A DNA stretch of 64,000 bases, taken from positions 1,674,001 to 1,738,000 of the forward strand of contig NZ_FRAQ01000001.1 in assembly GCF_900142385.1 (NCBI RefSeq), given 5' to 3'. The translations under genes and the position numbers were made by a program. This stretch comes from Marinobacter antarcticus. Its GTDB lineage: Bacteria; Pseudomonadota; Gammaproteobacteria; Pseudomonadales; Oleiphilaceae. Within the stretch, counting starts at the first letter, position 1. Every line of letters begins with the position of its first letter. This document shows positions 30,148-39,409 of this stretch, one piece after another. The notes under the pieces were generated by a model. The model was not told the DNA's origin, searched no databases, and worked only from the letters and a program-made list of their open reading frames with translations.

Positions 30148-30617
30148 GAGTCCTTTACCGTTTCCTCTGCTGTGTAGGGGTTGCCGAACCCAAACTGTGC
30201 CAGCAACCGGATTTCCAGAGCCTCCATGGCCTCTGCGCCTTCATCGTCAATATGATCATAGCCTTGGAGATGCAACATCCCGTGCACCACCATGTGTGCC
30301 CAGTGAGTTGCCGGCTCTTTGCATTGGTCCCTGGCTTCATCTTCCACGACAGGGGCACAAATAACGAGATCTCCTGCCAATGGCACTGTTATACCGGCTG
30401 GGGCTTCAAATGGAAAGGACAACACATTGGTTGGTTTATCCTTCCCGCGGAATTGATGATTGAGCGCCTGGCTCTCGTCAATGCCGACAATACGGATGGT
30501 GACCTCGGAAGGATCCGGCCCTAACCAGGCAGCCTGAGCCCAGGACTGAAACAGGGATTCCGTAGGCACTCCGGGCCCGTCAACCACGTTCTGGAGATCA
30601 ACCGTCAGTTCGCTCAT
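30144..30617 (-). CDS. ybeY: Endoribonuclease YbeY
   Basis: Metal-dependent RNase for 16S rRNA 3' maturation and 70S quality control. The zinc-binding motif HGMLHLQGYDH is present, and the NVLSFPFE segment typical of the family is upstream of it. Length 157. The start overlaps the phoH stop and the end overlaps corC, each by 4 nt. Confidence 0.95.
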   Translation of the reverse strand: MSELTVDLQNVVDGPGVPTESLFQSWAQAAWLGPDPSEVTIRIVGIDESQALNHQFRGKDKPTNVLSFPFEAPAGITVPLAGDLVICAPVVEDEARDQCKEPATHWAHMVVHGMLHLQGYDHIDDEGAEAMEALEIRLLAQFGFGNPYTAEETVKDS

Positions 30618-31642
30618 CGTTTGCGGTCGCTCCCGTCATCAAACGAATCGTAGGCTTCCACTATTCGCTGGACCAGGGGGTGTCGGACAACGTCCTTGGC
30701 TTCGAAACGGGTAAAACCGATACCCGTGACGTTGTTAAGCACACCCGCTGCATGGATCAGCCCGGAGTTCTGGCCGCGTGGCAGATCCACCTGCGTGGTA
30801 TCGCCAGTGATCACGGCAGTGGAACCAAAACCGATCCGCGTCAGGAACATTTTCATCTGCTCGCGGGTAGTGTTCTGGCTTTCATCCAAAATAATAAACG
30901 AGTTGTTCAGAGTGCGACCACGCATGAAAGCCAGCGGCGCAATCTCGATGACGCTTTTCTCAATAAGTCGAGTGACATGATCAAACCCGAGCATTTCATA
31001 AAGCGCGTCGTATAGCGGCCGGAGATATGGATCCACCTTCTGTGCCAGATCCCCGGGCAGAAAGCCCAGCTTCTCACCCGCCTCAACCGCCGGGCGCACC
31101 AGCAAGATCCGCTTCACCTGCTCATCTTTCAGAGCTTCCACCGCGCAGGCAACGGCCAGCCAGGTTTTACCTGTGCCGGCTGGGCCGATACCGAAGTTTA
31201 TATCGTGGGAGCGAATACTATGCACATACTTCTGCTGATTCGCACCGCGAGGTTTGGCGGTGAGCTTCGGGGTTTTAATAATGGTCACGGCACCGTCGAA
31301 CGGCACATCTTCCGGTAGCCGCTCAAACCCGGTTTCCCGGATGTAAAGGTGTACGGTATCCGGTGAAATATCATCCGTGGCTTCGGTTTCCCGATAGAGA
31401 TGCCGAATCACTTCCACAGCCGCGGCAACGTGTTCGGTTTCACCTTCCACCCGGAAGTGGTGGCCCCTGCGGCTGACCGATACTTGCAGGCGCCGTTCGA
31501 CGTGCTTCAGATTCTCATCAAACTGTCCGCAAAGCGTGGTCAACCTGTGTTGATCTATGGGGTGTAAATCAAATTGTCTGGAATCGTTGGTGTCCAATAT
31601 TACTCCGGTTCTGATGGTTTCCCCGTTTTCGGGAGAATGCAT
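30614..31642 (-). CDS. ybeZ: PhoH-like ATPase YbeZ
   Basis: RNA-linked ATPase that works with YbeY. N-terminal KH-like region (about 40-95), then the P-loop GPAGTGKTWLA and the Walker B region FIILDESQNTT. Length 342. ATG at 31642; only 28 nt separate it from the miaB stop. Part of the conserved miaB-ybeZ-ybeY-ybeX-lnt order of gammaproteobacteria. Confidence 0.95.
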   Translation of the reverse strand: MHSPENGETIRTGVILDTNDSRQFDLHPIDQHRLTTLCGQFDENLKHVERRLQVSVSRRGHHFRVEGETEHVAAAVEVIRHLYRETEATDDISPDTVHLYIRETGFERLPEDVPFDGAVTIIKTPKLTAKPRGANQQKYVHSIRSHDINFGIGPAGTGKTWLAVACAVEALKDEQVKRILLVRPAVEAGEKLGFLPGDLAQKVDPYLRPLYDALYEMLGFDHVTRLIEKSVIEIAPLAFMRGRTLNNSFIILDESQNTTREQMKMFLTRIGFGSTAVITGDTTQVDLPRGQNSGLIHAAGVLNNVTGIGFTRFEAKDVVRHPLVQRIVEAYDSFDDGSDRKR

Positions 31643-31670
31643 AGCTAGCGGTGTTGTAATGGTCTGAAGC

Positions 31671-33017
31671 TCAATATAATTCCGAATCTACCGGCAAGCC
31701 ACGCAGAGAATTTGCGTATGCCTGAACAATCTCGACGTCGATAAAATGCCCGATAATTCCCGGATTTTCATGCCGGAAATTAACAATCCGATTGTTCTCC
31801 GTGCGCCCAGAATACTCCCCAGGGTCCTTCTTCGACAGCCCCGTCACCAGAATACGCTGGGTCGAGCCTACCATCTTGCGGCTGATATCCATCACTGTCT
31901 GATTGATCCGGTCCTGCAGAATTTTCAGGCGCTGCTTCTTTACTTCCATCGGAGTGTCATCCGGCAGATCGGATGCCGGAGTTCCCGGCCGGGCGCTGTA
32001 AACGAAACTGAACGACATATCGAAACCGATATCGTTGATCAGTTTCATCGTGTCTTCAAAGTCCTTTTCGGTTTCACCGGGAAAACCGATGATGAAGTCC
32101 GATGAAAAACTGATATCGGGACGAATCTTGCGCAGGCGGCGAAGCTTGGATTTGTACTCCAGCGCCGTGTGGCCGCGCTTCATAGCCGACAAAATGCGAT
32201 CCGAACCGCTCTGTACAGGCAGGTGCAGATGGCTGACCAGCTCGGGCACCTGTTCGTAAACCTCAATCATCGCATCGGTAAATTCAACCGGGTGTGAGGT
32301 GGTGTAGCGGATGCGATCGATGCCGTCGATAGTGGCGATCAGGGTAATAAGCTCCGCAAGATCCATGACATCGCCATCGTGGGTCTCTCCACGATAAGCG
32401 TTAACGTTCTGGCCGAGCAGGTTCACCTCGCGCACGTTCTGACTGGCCAGGTGGGCGACTTCGGCAATCACATCGTCCGCCGGCCGGCTGACTTCCTCAC
32501 CACGGGTGTAGGGCACCACACAAAACGTGCAGTATTTGCTGCAGCCTTCCATGATGGAAACAAACGCTGAGGGGCCGTCGGCACCCGGATCCGGCAGGTT
32601 GTCGAATTTTTCGATCTCCGGAAAACTGACATCCACCACGCCAACGCCGTTACCCTTCATGCGCACTTCGGTAATCATATCCGGCAAGCGGTGCAGGGTT
32701 TGCGGGCCAAAGACCATATCAACATAAGGCGCCCGTTCGATAATGGCCTGGCCTTCCTGGCTGGCGACACAGCCACCGACACCAATAATCAGTTCCGGTT
32801 TCTTCGCTTTCAGCTTTTTCCAGCGACCCAGCTGATGAAAGACTTTTTCCTGGGCTTTTTCCCGGATGGAGCAGGTGTTCAGCAACAGGATATCGGCGTC
32901 GTCCGGGGAGTCCGTCATTTCAACCGCTTCGCCGGTTTTAAGCAGGTCGGCCATGCGTGATGAATCGTATTCGTTCATCTGGCAACCGTGGGTTTTGATG
33001 TATAGCTTTTTGGCCAT
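31671..33017 (-). CDS. miaB: tRNA-2-methylthio-N6-dimethylallyladenosine synthase MiaB
   Basis: Radical-SAM methylthiotransferase that acts on i6A37, the product of MiaA. The first Fe-S cluster uses cysteines in [18 protein letters not shown] and GGCVAS; the radical-SAM motif is [20 protein letters not shown] domain forms the C terminus. The start at 33017 ([12 protein letters not shown]) matches E. coli; a GTG at 33029 is in frame but less likely. Length 448. First gene of the minus-strand block to lnt. Confidence 0.96.
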   Translation of the reverse strand: MAKKLYIKTHGCQMNEYDSSRMADLLKTGEAVEMTDSPDDADILLLNTCSIREKAQEKVFHQLGRWKKLKAKKPELIIGVGGCVASQEGQAIIERAPYVDMVFGPQTLHRLPDMITEVRMKGNGVGVVDVSFPEIEKFDNLPDPGADGPSAFVSIMEGCSKYCTFCVVPYTRGEEVSRPADDVIAEVAHLASQNVREVNLLGQNVNAYRGETHDGDVMDLAELITLIATIDGIDRIRYTTSHPVEFTDAMIEVYEQVPELVSHLHLPVQSGSDRILSAMKRGHTALEYKSKLRRLRKIRPDISFSSDFIIGFPGETEKDFEDTMKLINDIGFDMSFSFVYSARPGTPASDLPDDTPMEVKKQRLKILQDRINQTVMDISRKMVGSTQRILVTGLSKKDPGEYSGRTENNRIVNFRHENPGIIGHFIDVEIVQAYANSLRGLPVDSELY

Positions 33018-33190
33018 GGGTCTCAACACAACTGGATGTATTTGGCGCCTGGAGCTTTGAATTGTCCAAATTGGGCGCGCTGAAAAGGATAACTGCGCAT
33101 TATAACGGCGTGATCATTCTGTAACCAGCCTTGTCTCGGTAAACTGCCAGTCAAACCTAAAATGTCAGATCGGCCCGGGGTGTGGTGAGG

Positions 33191-33249
33191 CTTTTCTGCC
33201 GGAAAAAGATGTCTGAGCGCAGCGAGTTGCTTTTTCCAGAAGAAAAGAC
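33191..33249 (+). repeat. Palindromic repeat element, copy A (downstream of yejK)
   Basis: This 59-bp segment is the exact reverse complement of 34441-34499. It is itself a palindrome: an 18-nt arm at 33191-33208 pairs with 33230-33247 with two mismatches, around a 21-nt loop that contains GAGCGCAGCGAG. It starts 37 nt after the yejK stop in the direction of yejK transcription. No transposase or coding potential is seen. Identity to copy B drops sharply outside the 59 bp. Confidence 0.85.
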
Positions 33250-33285
33250 ACGCCGCGCCGCGGAGCCAGCCCCCGAGGTGGGACG

Positions 33286-34302
33286 TTAATCCTCCCGATT
33301 CTCCAGAAACCGCTCCAATTGCTCCCGCAAAGCCTTAGGCAACCGCGTAATCGTAAGCGCATCCTTGTCGCGATCGTAGTAAATCGCCTGATTCACCAGA
33401 TCCGAAGAAAAAGAAACACTCATACCACCACCAGAACCCGCAATACGCACCAGCTTCTTCACCTTGCGATGATCCGGATGCAATACACCACTCTCCGGCA
33501 TTTCCGCTGCTTTACTCGCAAACTCCTTGAAACGCTCCGGCTGCTCCTCATCCAGATAGCCAGACAGCGCCTCAATGGCAACCGGCTCACCCAGCGCATG
33601 CTGCTCCTTGCAGAACTCATAGGCCCGAGTACGTACCTCGCCGGCCTTCTCCGGCTCCGAAGACTTCGCAAAAGCCTCCACCGCATCCAGAAACGTCAGC
33701 GTTTCCTTCTCCACATCCACCTGGTTGGTAAAACCACAAAGCCGAATAAACAGCTCACCGGGCTCGCCAGTGCCGCGTGCATGAACCAGAGTAAGATAGT
33801 TCTCAGCTGCGTTATCGCCCAGCCAGTCATCAAGCTCAACACGCATCGCCAAATTCAGACGCGACATGCTCAGCACATCTGTCGTATCCAGAGCCTGAGT
33901 GCCATCAAAACGCAAGGCGCCGTCGCTCTCCATAATCAGCAGATAGACCACTTCTGAATCCGCCAATGCCTCATGGACAATCATCAACTGCCCTTGAAAC
34001 TCCTCCTGAGACCCGGTAAGCAGTTCCTGCCACTGCCCGAACAACCGATCAGTGAAAGCCGCAAAGCTCTGCTTGTCCTCAAGGTATTCCTTCAGCCAGC
34101 TCCTCAGAGGGCTCTCACCGATGTCATCCGAAAACCGCCCGTATTTCTTGCCCGGCTTGCTGTTGAACAACCGTTTCATCTGCTTATGCAGAGCCTCATA
34201 ATCGCCACCGGGTTCTTGCAGAGATTCACCACTTTGGAGGCGAGCAGGCTGCCCCGGCTGGTACTGACTGGAAAAAGCGGTGCGCAGGTGTTTGATGGCC
34301 AT
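33286..34302 (-). CDS. yejK: Nucleoid-associated protein YejK (NdpA family)
   Basis: Nucleoid-associated protein found in many gammaproteobacteria; exact role unclear. The 338-residue sequence has the family features: the SPLRSWLKEYL region near residue 63, GYLDEEQPERF in the second half, and a C-terminal segment SFSSDLVNQAIYYDRDKD ending in ITRLPKALREQL. The ATG at 34302 lies 23 nt after the T run of a terminator hairpin; GGGAA is the only ribosome-binding candidate. Flanked on both sides by inverted copies of a palindromic repeat. Confidence 0.93.
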   Translation of the reverse strand: MAIKHLRTAFSSQYQPGQPARLQSGESLQEPGGDYEALHKQMKRLFNSKPGKKYGRFSDDIGESPLRSWLKEYLEDKQSFAAFTDRLFGQWQELLTGSQEEFQGQLMIVHEALADSEVVYLLIMESDGALRFDGTQALDTTDVLSMSRLNLAMRVELDDWLGDNAAENYLTLVHARGTGEPGELFIRLCGFTNQVDVEKETLTFLDAVEAFAKSSEPEKAGEVRTRAYEFCKEQHALGEPVAIEALSGYLDEEQPERFKEFASKAAEMPESGVLHPDHRKVKKLVRIAGSGGGMSVSFSSDLVNQAIYYDRDKDALTITRLPKALREQLERFLENRED

Positions 34303-34329
34303 AAACAGAAAATTCCCGAATTAATAAGC

Positions 34330-34358
34330 AAAAAAGCCCCGAAGGAAACCTTCAGGGC
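34330..34358 (-). terminator. Intrinsic terminator just upstream of yejK
   Basis: On the minus strand GCCCTGAAGG pairs with CCTTCGGGGC around a TTT loop (one mismatch), followed by TTTTTT. It lies about 200 nt past the cysN stop and 23 nt before the yejK ATG. It can end the cysD-cysN transcript or act as an attenuator for yejK. Confidence 0.8.
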
Positions 34359-34432
34359 CACAGATTCTGCCACGGACAACCATTACATTCACGACTAAAA
34401 CGAGAATTGTCTAGTTGGGAGTTGGCCAAGCA

Positions 34433-34509
34433 GTGGGGATGTCTTTTCTTCTGGAAAAAGCAACTCGCTGCGCTCAGACATCTTTTTCCGGCAGAAAAGA
34501 CATCCCCAC
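34433..34509 (-). repeat. Palindromic repeat element, copy B (between cysN and yejK)
   Basis: A 77-nt hairpin-forming unit: 28-nt arms (34433-34460 and 34482-34509) match in 26 of 28 positions around a 21-nt loop. Outer ends read GTGGGGATGTC and GACATCCCCAC. Its inner 59 bp (34441-34499) are identical, in opposite orientation, to copy A at 33191-33249. No reading frame of note. Form and intergenic position fit a small non-autonomous or REP-like repeat. Confidence 0.85.
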
Positions 34510-34558
34510 CCCTTGGCTTTTATCACTGCGTTAGAGCGATATTAATGCTGATCTTGGC

Positions 34559-36217
34559 TTAGATCCGTTTATTGCGAACCAGCTCCTGAACCAGCGTTGC
34601 AGCAACACCGGAAACTTCCTCTGTGCTATCAGCCTTTATCGAAACATTGGCCACATCTGCGCCAAGGTTCACAGCAATTGCGATCAGGCCATAGGCTGTC
34701 AGCAGCTGCGCAGCGCGGCGGCGACTGTCGGCATCACCGGCGTTATCCTCACTCAGAATGACGGTGGTTTTACCTTGATCAAACAGAGCACGTTCTACAG
34801 CAAGGGCAAGGGCGGGTGCCTGCTTACCGGAGCAACCGATAATCAGGGGTTTCTGAGCTAGTCGGCGCTCACGCTCTTCCGGGCTTACGGGCTCCAGGGT
34901 TTCTGCGGAATCCGCCAACCCATCGATCATACCGGCGCCAACGGTTACGTTAGTCAGTCTGTCGATAACAATGAAGCTGCCAGTCGCGTGATTGCGCCGA
35001 TAGGCATCAAAGGCGATTGGCTGGCTCAGGGTGAGATCACACAGGCCGATTTCATTGACCTGCAGCAGGGCCGGGTTGGCGTGCTGCTCCAGTGTGTTTA
35101 CGTCGGTCTGGTAGTGGATTTTTCGAACGGTGCCTGACGTGAAAGTCGGGCCCAGCTTGATGTCGTAGAGACGACCGGTTTGCAGCGGTGCATCTGTCAT
35201 CCATACGATATTGGCTTTGAAACGGTTGCCCACTTCCGGCTCATCTTCAGGCTTCACCAGCATGTCGCCGCGGCTGAGATCAATTTCGTCTGTAAGCGTC
35301 AGCGTTACGGCTTGGTCGATGTAGGCTTCATCAAGATTTCCATCGAACGTCACGACTTCCTTGATGGAACTGGTGCGCCGGGAGGGCAGGGCCATAACCT
35401 TGTCGCCCGGGCGAATCACGCCCGAGGCAATCGTGCCGCAGAAGCCGCGGAAGTTCAGGTTAGGCCGGGTGACGTACTGCACCGGGAACCGGAAATGCTC
35501 AAGGTTCTTGTCGCGATCGACTTCCACCGTTTCCAGAATGCCCATTAGCGGCTGGCAGTTAAACCATGGCATGTTCTCGCTGCGATTGACCACATTGTCG
35601 CCTTCCAGTGCCGAGATCGGCACAAACCGGATATCGTTCAGGCCGAGCTTGGCGGCGAAGGCCAGGTATTCCTCTCTGATCTCGTTGAAGCGGTCTTCGC
35701 TGAAATCCACCAGATCCATCTTGTTCACCGCCACCACGATGTGCCGGATACCAAGCAGGGAGGCAATATAAGAATGCCGGCGAGTCTGGGTCAGCACGCC
35801 ACGGCGGGCGTCGATCATCAGAATGGCGACCTGAGCGGTAGAAGCGCCGGTGGCCATGTTGCGGGTGTACTGCTCGTGCCCCGGCGTGTCTGCAATGATG
35901 AACTTGCGCTTGTCGGTGGAAAAGTAACGATAGGCGACATCGATCGTAATGCCTTGCTCACGCTCGGCCTGCAAACCGTCAACCAGCAAGGCAAGATCCA
36001 GCTTTTCGCCGGTGGAGCCCATTTTGGCGCTGTCGGTTTTCAGGGTGGCCATGTGATCTTCGTAGATCATTTTGGTGTCGTGCAGCAGTCGGCCGATCAG
36101 AGTGCTTTTACCGTCGTCGACGCTGCCGCAGGTAAGCAGGCGCAACAGCTCTTTGTTCTCGTGCTGTTTGAGGTATGCCTGGATGTCCTCGGCGATGAGG
36201 TCAGATTGATGTGACAT
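34559..36217 (-). CDS. cysN: Sulfate adenylyltransferase GTPase subunit CysN with APS-kinase-like C-terminal remnant
   Basis: With CysD it makes adenylyl-sulfate, driven by GTP hydrolysis. EF-Tu-like G domain: G1 GSVDDGKST near residue 31, G3 DTPGHEQY, G4 NKMD, then beta-barrel domains to about residue 440. Usual CysN is about 475 residues; this one has 552. The extra part (about 451-552) aligns in outline with APS kinase Cys[15 protein letters not shown] stands where CysC has its P-loop GLSGAGKST, and [20 protein letters not shown] where CysC has its NIRRVAEVA helix. The P-loop Gly-Lys-Ser/Thr is lost and half of the domain is missing, so kinase activity is unlikely. cysD ends 1 nt upstream. 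Confidence 0.94.
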   Translation of the reverse strand: MSHQSDLIAEDIQAYLKQHENKELLRLLTCGSVDDGKSTLIGRLLHDTKMIYEDHMATLKTDSAKMGSTGEKLDLALLVDGLQAEREQGITIDVAYRYFSTDKRKFIIADTPGHEQYTRNMATGASTAQVAILMIDARRGVLTQTRRHSYIASLLGIRHIVVAVNKMDLVDFSEDRFNEIREEYLAFAAKLGLNDIRFVPISALEGDNVVNRSENMPWFNCQPLMGILETVEVDRDKNLEHFRFPVQYVTRPNLNFRGFCGTIASGVIRPGDKVMALPSRRTSSIKEVVTFDGNLDEAYIDQAVTLTLTDEIDLSRGDMLVKPEDEPEVGNRFKANIVWMTDAPLQTGRLYDIKLGPTFTSGTVRKIHYQTDVNTLEQHANPALLQVNEIGLCDLTLSQPIAFDAYRRNHATGSFIVIDRLTNVTVGAGMIDGLADSAETLEPVSPEERERRLAQKPLIIGCSGKQAPALALAVERALFDQGKTTVILSEDNAGDADSRRRAAQLLTAYGLIAIAVNLGADVANVSIKADSTEEVSGVAATLVQELVRNKRI

Positions 36218-36218
36218 A

Positions 36219-37127
36219 TCAGAAGTACCCTTCCCGCTTTTTCTGTTCCATGGAGCCGGCCGAATCGTGATCGATCATGCGGCCCTGGCGTTCTGAGCTG
36301 GTCGCCAGCAACATTTCCTGAATGATCTCGGGCAAAGTGTCTGCCTCGGATTCAATGGCGCCGGTCAGCGGGTAGCACCCAAGGGTGCGGAAACGGATGG
36401 ATTTCATCATCGGCGTTTCACCCTCTTTAATAGGCATGCGATCGTCGTCCACCATGATCAGTGAGCCGTCGCGCTCCACCACAGGGCGCACCGCCGAGTA
36501 GTAAAGCGGAACAATTTCAATGTCTTCCAGATAGATGTACTGCCAGATATCCAGCTCAGTCCAGTTGGAGAGCGGGAACACCCGAATGCTCTCGCCCTTG
36601 TTAACCTTGCCGTTATAGGTGTTCCAGAGTTCCGGCCTCTGGTTCTTGGGGTCCCAGCGATGGTACTTGTCCCGAAAGGAATAAACCCGCTCCTTGGCCC
36701 GGGATTTTTCCTCATCCCGGCGAGCGCCGCCGAATGCCGCATCGAATCCATACTTGTCCAGGGCCTGCTTGAGGGCCTGAGTTTTCATCACATCCGTGTG
36801 TTTTGCGCTGCCGTGAGAAAACGGCCCGATGCCCTGTTCCACGCCATCCTGATTAGTGTGCACAATCAGATCCAGCCCGTATTCCTTTACCTTGCGCTCC
36901 CGGAAATCAATCATCTCCCGGAATTTCCAGGTGGTGTCTACGTGCATCAGAGGAAAGGGTAATTTGCCCGGGTAGAAAGCCTTGCGGGCCAAGTGCAGCA
37001 TGACCGCAGAATCCTTACCAATGGAGTAGAGCATTACCGGGTTATCAAACTCGGCGGCCACTTCGCGGATGATATGGATGCTTTCCGCTTCCAATTGCTT
37101 CAGGTGCGTGAGGTTGTATGTGGTCAT
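36219..37127 (-). CDS. cysD: Sulfate adenylyltransferase subunit CysD
   Basis: PP-loop ATP pyrophosphatase subunit that transfers AMP to sulfate. PP-loop region [10 protein letters not shown] at residues 34-43, then [11 protein letters not shown] and [17 protein letters not shown] at 37127 gives the normal 302 residues ([16 protein letters not shown]); the frame is open up to 37178 without family resemblance. An AT-rich stretch at about 37180-37250, including a tandem GCTATAA, likely holds the promoter and may hold the CysB site, but I cannot define it. Gene pair cysD-cysN is one unit. Confidence 0.96.
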   Translation of the reverse strand: MTTYNLTHLKQLEAESIHIIREVAAEFDNPVMLYSIGKDSAVMLHLARKAFYPGKLPFPLMHVDTTWKFREMIDFRERKVKEYGLDLIVHTNQDGVEQGIGPFSHGSAKHTDVMKTQALKQALDKYGFDAAFGGARRDEEKSRAKERVYSFRDKYHRWDPKNQRPELWNTYNGKVNKGESIRVFPLSNWTELDIWQYIYLEDIEIVPLYYSAVRPVVERDGSLIMVDDDRMPIKEGETPMMKSIRFRTLGCYPLTGAIESEADTLPEIIQEMLLATSSERQGRMIDHDSAGSMEQKKREGYF

Positions 37128-37296
37128 GATAATCCATTGCCGCAGCGGGCCTTGAGGGCGTGCAAATTTGAGCGGCAATCATATCAGAGGCAATAAGGCT
37201 ATAAGAAGCATTGCGGTTAGAGTTTTAAGTTATAGCATTATAGCGGCGAAGTGAGCGCGACCGGTAATAAGAATGGGCGCGCTATGTCGTGCGGTG

Positions 37297-37707
37297 TCAG
37301 GCAGGTTTGGGCGTGTCAACCAGAAGCTTGCGCACGTACCTGTCTACATAATCAAACCCGTTCCCCTCAAAATCCGCAAACTGGATGCCCAGCTGAAATT
37401 CGTCCCGGGCCATTCTTCGCAGGTGAACGATATTCCCGTTGGCTAAAATCGATACTGGCTGGGTTGCGACGACAGGTACAGAGAACCGGGCTTTAACCGT
37501 AATCCAGTTCCCCGGAGCGGGTGCTTTCAAGCGCGGAATGAGCTGGCCTGCGGTTTCCTGATTGCAGGAAACCATTACGCCTGTGCGAGAAAGGTTGGAT
37601 ATTGTGCAGGTGAGCAGGCAACCATCCGGCTTCTCGATGACGATGTCACTGACAACATCCACGCGTTGCTGGTTACGTAAATTTGGCTTCATTGTGGCAG
37701 CTTTCAT
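37297..37707 (-). CDS. PilZ-domain protein
   Basis: The protein is 136 residues. RNQQR near residue 11 fits the RxxxR c-di-GMP contact motif and NLSRTG (about 38-43) fits the [D/N]xSxxG motif, so binding of cyclic di-GMP is likely. The beta-barrel continues to about residue 115 with a basic tail. Starts at 37707 (AGAGAG nearby) or 37692 are both possible. It stands alone, so the output (motility, exopolysaccharide or other) cannot be inferred. The 295-nt gap to the divergent rimO is AT-rich and probably holds both promoters. Confidence 0.8.
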   Translation of the reverse strand: MKAATMKPNLRNQQRVDVVSDIVIEKPDGCLLTCTISNLSRTGVMVSCNQETAGQLIPRLKAPAPGNWITVKARFSVPVVATQPVSILANGNIVHLRRMARDEFQLGIQFADFEGNGFDYVDRYVRKLLVDTPKPA

Positions 37708-38002
37708 GGGCTCTCTTATGGGCACTGTAGGGCATGCTCAGACTCAAATAATGATTCAGAACAACGTGTAAACGATAAAAAGTGTAGTTGTTTGTTTTCT
37801 GATCAGCAACTTGAGTGTCGTACATTGTTGCAGATTTATTATATTTTTCTGAACAAAGGTTCACAGTTTTGATTCAGATCAGGAACGTTTAGCCTCAAGC
37901 GCTGCTCGGCTTTTACTGCAGGAAGGCGCCTGATTGGTGTAAAATTCCCGCTCCCATTCATTCGCGTGCTCCCGTCGGGTGCCAGGAATCCTGAAGCGTT
38001 TT

Positions 38003-39346
38003 ATGACAGACAAAAACGAGAATACAGTGGCTAGTAACGGCAAAGTTGGTTTCATCAGTCTGGGCTGTCCCAAGGCGCTGGTAGATTCCGAACGCATCCT
38101 GACCCAGCTGCGACTGGATGGCTACGACGTAGTGCCTACCTACAACGATGCAGACATTGTGGTGGTGAACACCTGCGGTTTTATTGATGCAGCCAAACAG
38201 GAATCTCTGGATGCTATTGGCGAGGCCATCAGCGAAAACGGCAAAGTCATCGTCACCGGCTGTATGGGTGTGGAAGCCGATAAAATCCGCGAAACCCACC
38301 CGGGGGTGCTGGCGGTATCCGGTCCGCACGCCTACGAGGAGGTGGTGGGTGCGGTGCATCAGTTTGTTCCACCGACACGCAAGCATGATCCGTTCACCGA
38401 TCTCGTGCCGCCCCAGGGCATCAAGCTGACGCCAAGGCACTTTGCTTATCTTAAAATTTCTGAAGGCTGCAATCATCGCTGCACCTTTTGCATCATCCCC
38501 TCCATGCGCGGCGATCTGGTCAGCCGGCCCATTGGCGACGTGATGGACGAAGCCCAACGGCTGGTCGATGCAGGTGTGAAAGAGCTGTTGGTGATCTCCC
38601 AGGATACCTCGGCCTACGGCGTAGATACCAAGTACCGCACCGGTTTCTGGCAGGGGCGTCCGCTGAAAACCAAAATGCAGTCGCTGTGCGAAGCCTTGGG
38701 CGAAATGGGCGTTTGGGTTCGCTTGCACTATGTTTACCCCTACCCCCATGTAGACGACATCATTCCGCTGATGGCCGAGGGGAAAATCCTGCCGTATCTG
38801 GATATTCCGTTCCAGCATGCCAGCCCGAAAGTGCTGAAGGCCATGAAGCGCCCGGCCCATGACAGCAAAACCCTGGATCGTATCCGCAAGTGGCGGGAAA
38901 TCTGCCCTGAGCTGACCATTCGTTCCACCTTTATTGTCGGTTTTCCCGGTGAAACCGAAGAAGACTTCCAGTATCTGTTGGACTGGCTGGACGAGGCACA
39001 GCTGGATCGCGTGGGTGCCTTCACCTACAGCGCCGTGGAAGGGGCCAAAGCCAACGAGATTGAAGGCGCAGTGCCGGAAGACGTCAAGGAAGAGCGCCTG
39101 GCCCGGTTTATGACCAAGCAGGCCGAGATCTCAGGTGCCCGTTTGCAGGCTAAAATTGGCACCACCATTGAGGTGCTGATTGACGAGGTAGATGAAGAGG
39201 GTGCCATCGGTCGCTCCAAAGCCGATGCTCCAGAGATTGACGGTATGGTGTATCTGAATGATATCACCGACCTGAAGCCGGGGCAGATTGTTAGTGTGGT
39301 GGTTGAACACGCCGACGAGCACGACCTTTGGGCAGTGCTGGCCTGA
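38003..39346 (+). CDS. rimO: Ribosomal protein S12 methylthiotransferase RimO
   Basis: Radical-SAM enzyme that methylthiolates an aspartate of ribosomal protein S12; related to MiaB, which is also in this window. N-terminal cluster cysteines in [19 protein letters not shown] and GCMGVEAD; radical-SAM motif [16 protein letters not shown]-terminal TRAM domain ending in [18 protein letters not shown] at 38003 gives 447 residues; the GTG-extended frame to 37979 is not needed. Confidence 0.96.
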   Translation: MTDKNENTVASNGKVGFISLGCPKALVDSERILTQLRLDGYDVVPTYNDADIVVVNTCGFIDAAKQESLDAIGEAISENGKVIVTGCMGVEADKIRETHPGVLAVSGPHAYEEVVGAVHQFVPPTRKHDPFTDLVPPQGIKLTPRHFAYLKISEGCNHRCTFCIIPSMRGDLVSRPIGDVMDEAQRLVDAGVKELLVISQDTSAYGVDTKYRTGFWQGRPLKTKMQSLCEALGEMGVWVRLHYVYPYPHVDDIIPLMAEGKILPYLDIPFQHASPKVLKAMKRPAHDSKTLDRIRKWREICPELTIRSTFIVGFPGETEEDFQYLLDWLDEAQLDRVGAFTYSAVEGAKANEIEGAVPEDVKEERLARFMTKQAEISGARLQAKIGTTIEVLIDEVDEEGAIGRSKADAPEIDGMVYLNDITDLKPGQIVSVVVEHADEHDLWAVLA

Positions 39347-39364
39347 GCGTTTACTGAAATCAGC

Positions 39365-39392
39365 AAGTCGCCTCTGCAGCCAGAGGCGACTT
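39365..39392. terminator. Hairpin between convergent rimO and pycB
   Basis: AAGTCGCCTCTG pairs perfectly with CAGAGGCGACTT around a 4-nt loop. The downstream tract on + (GCGATCTTT) is only weakly T-rich, so termination may be factor-assisted. It sits between two convergent genes and probably serves both. Confidence 0.6.
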
Positions 39393-39409
39393 GCGATCTT
39401 TCCTGCTGA

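Noticed and set aside
33165..33362. A short - strand frame through the repeat copy A
   Set aside because: It mostly covers the palindromic repeat and the yejK 3' end; no ribosome binding site or family match.
27759..34302. Different codon choice in the 3' half of lnt and in yejK as a sign of horizontal transfer
   Set aside because: By eye there is some preference for G-ending codons, but without a computed codon table the difference is not convincing, and both are ordinary core genes.
37128..37296. SAM or other riboswitch upstream of cysD
   Set aside because: The leader shows AT-rich promoter-like sequence but no aptamer-like set of helices; CysB-type activation is more likely.
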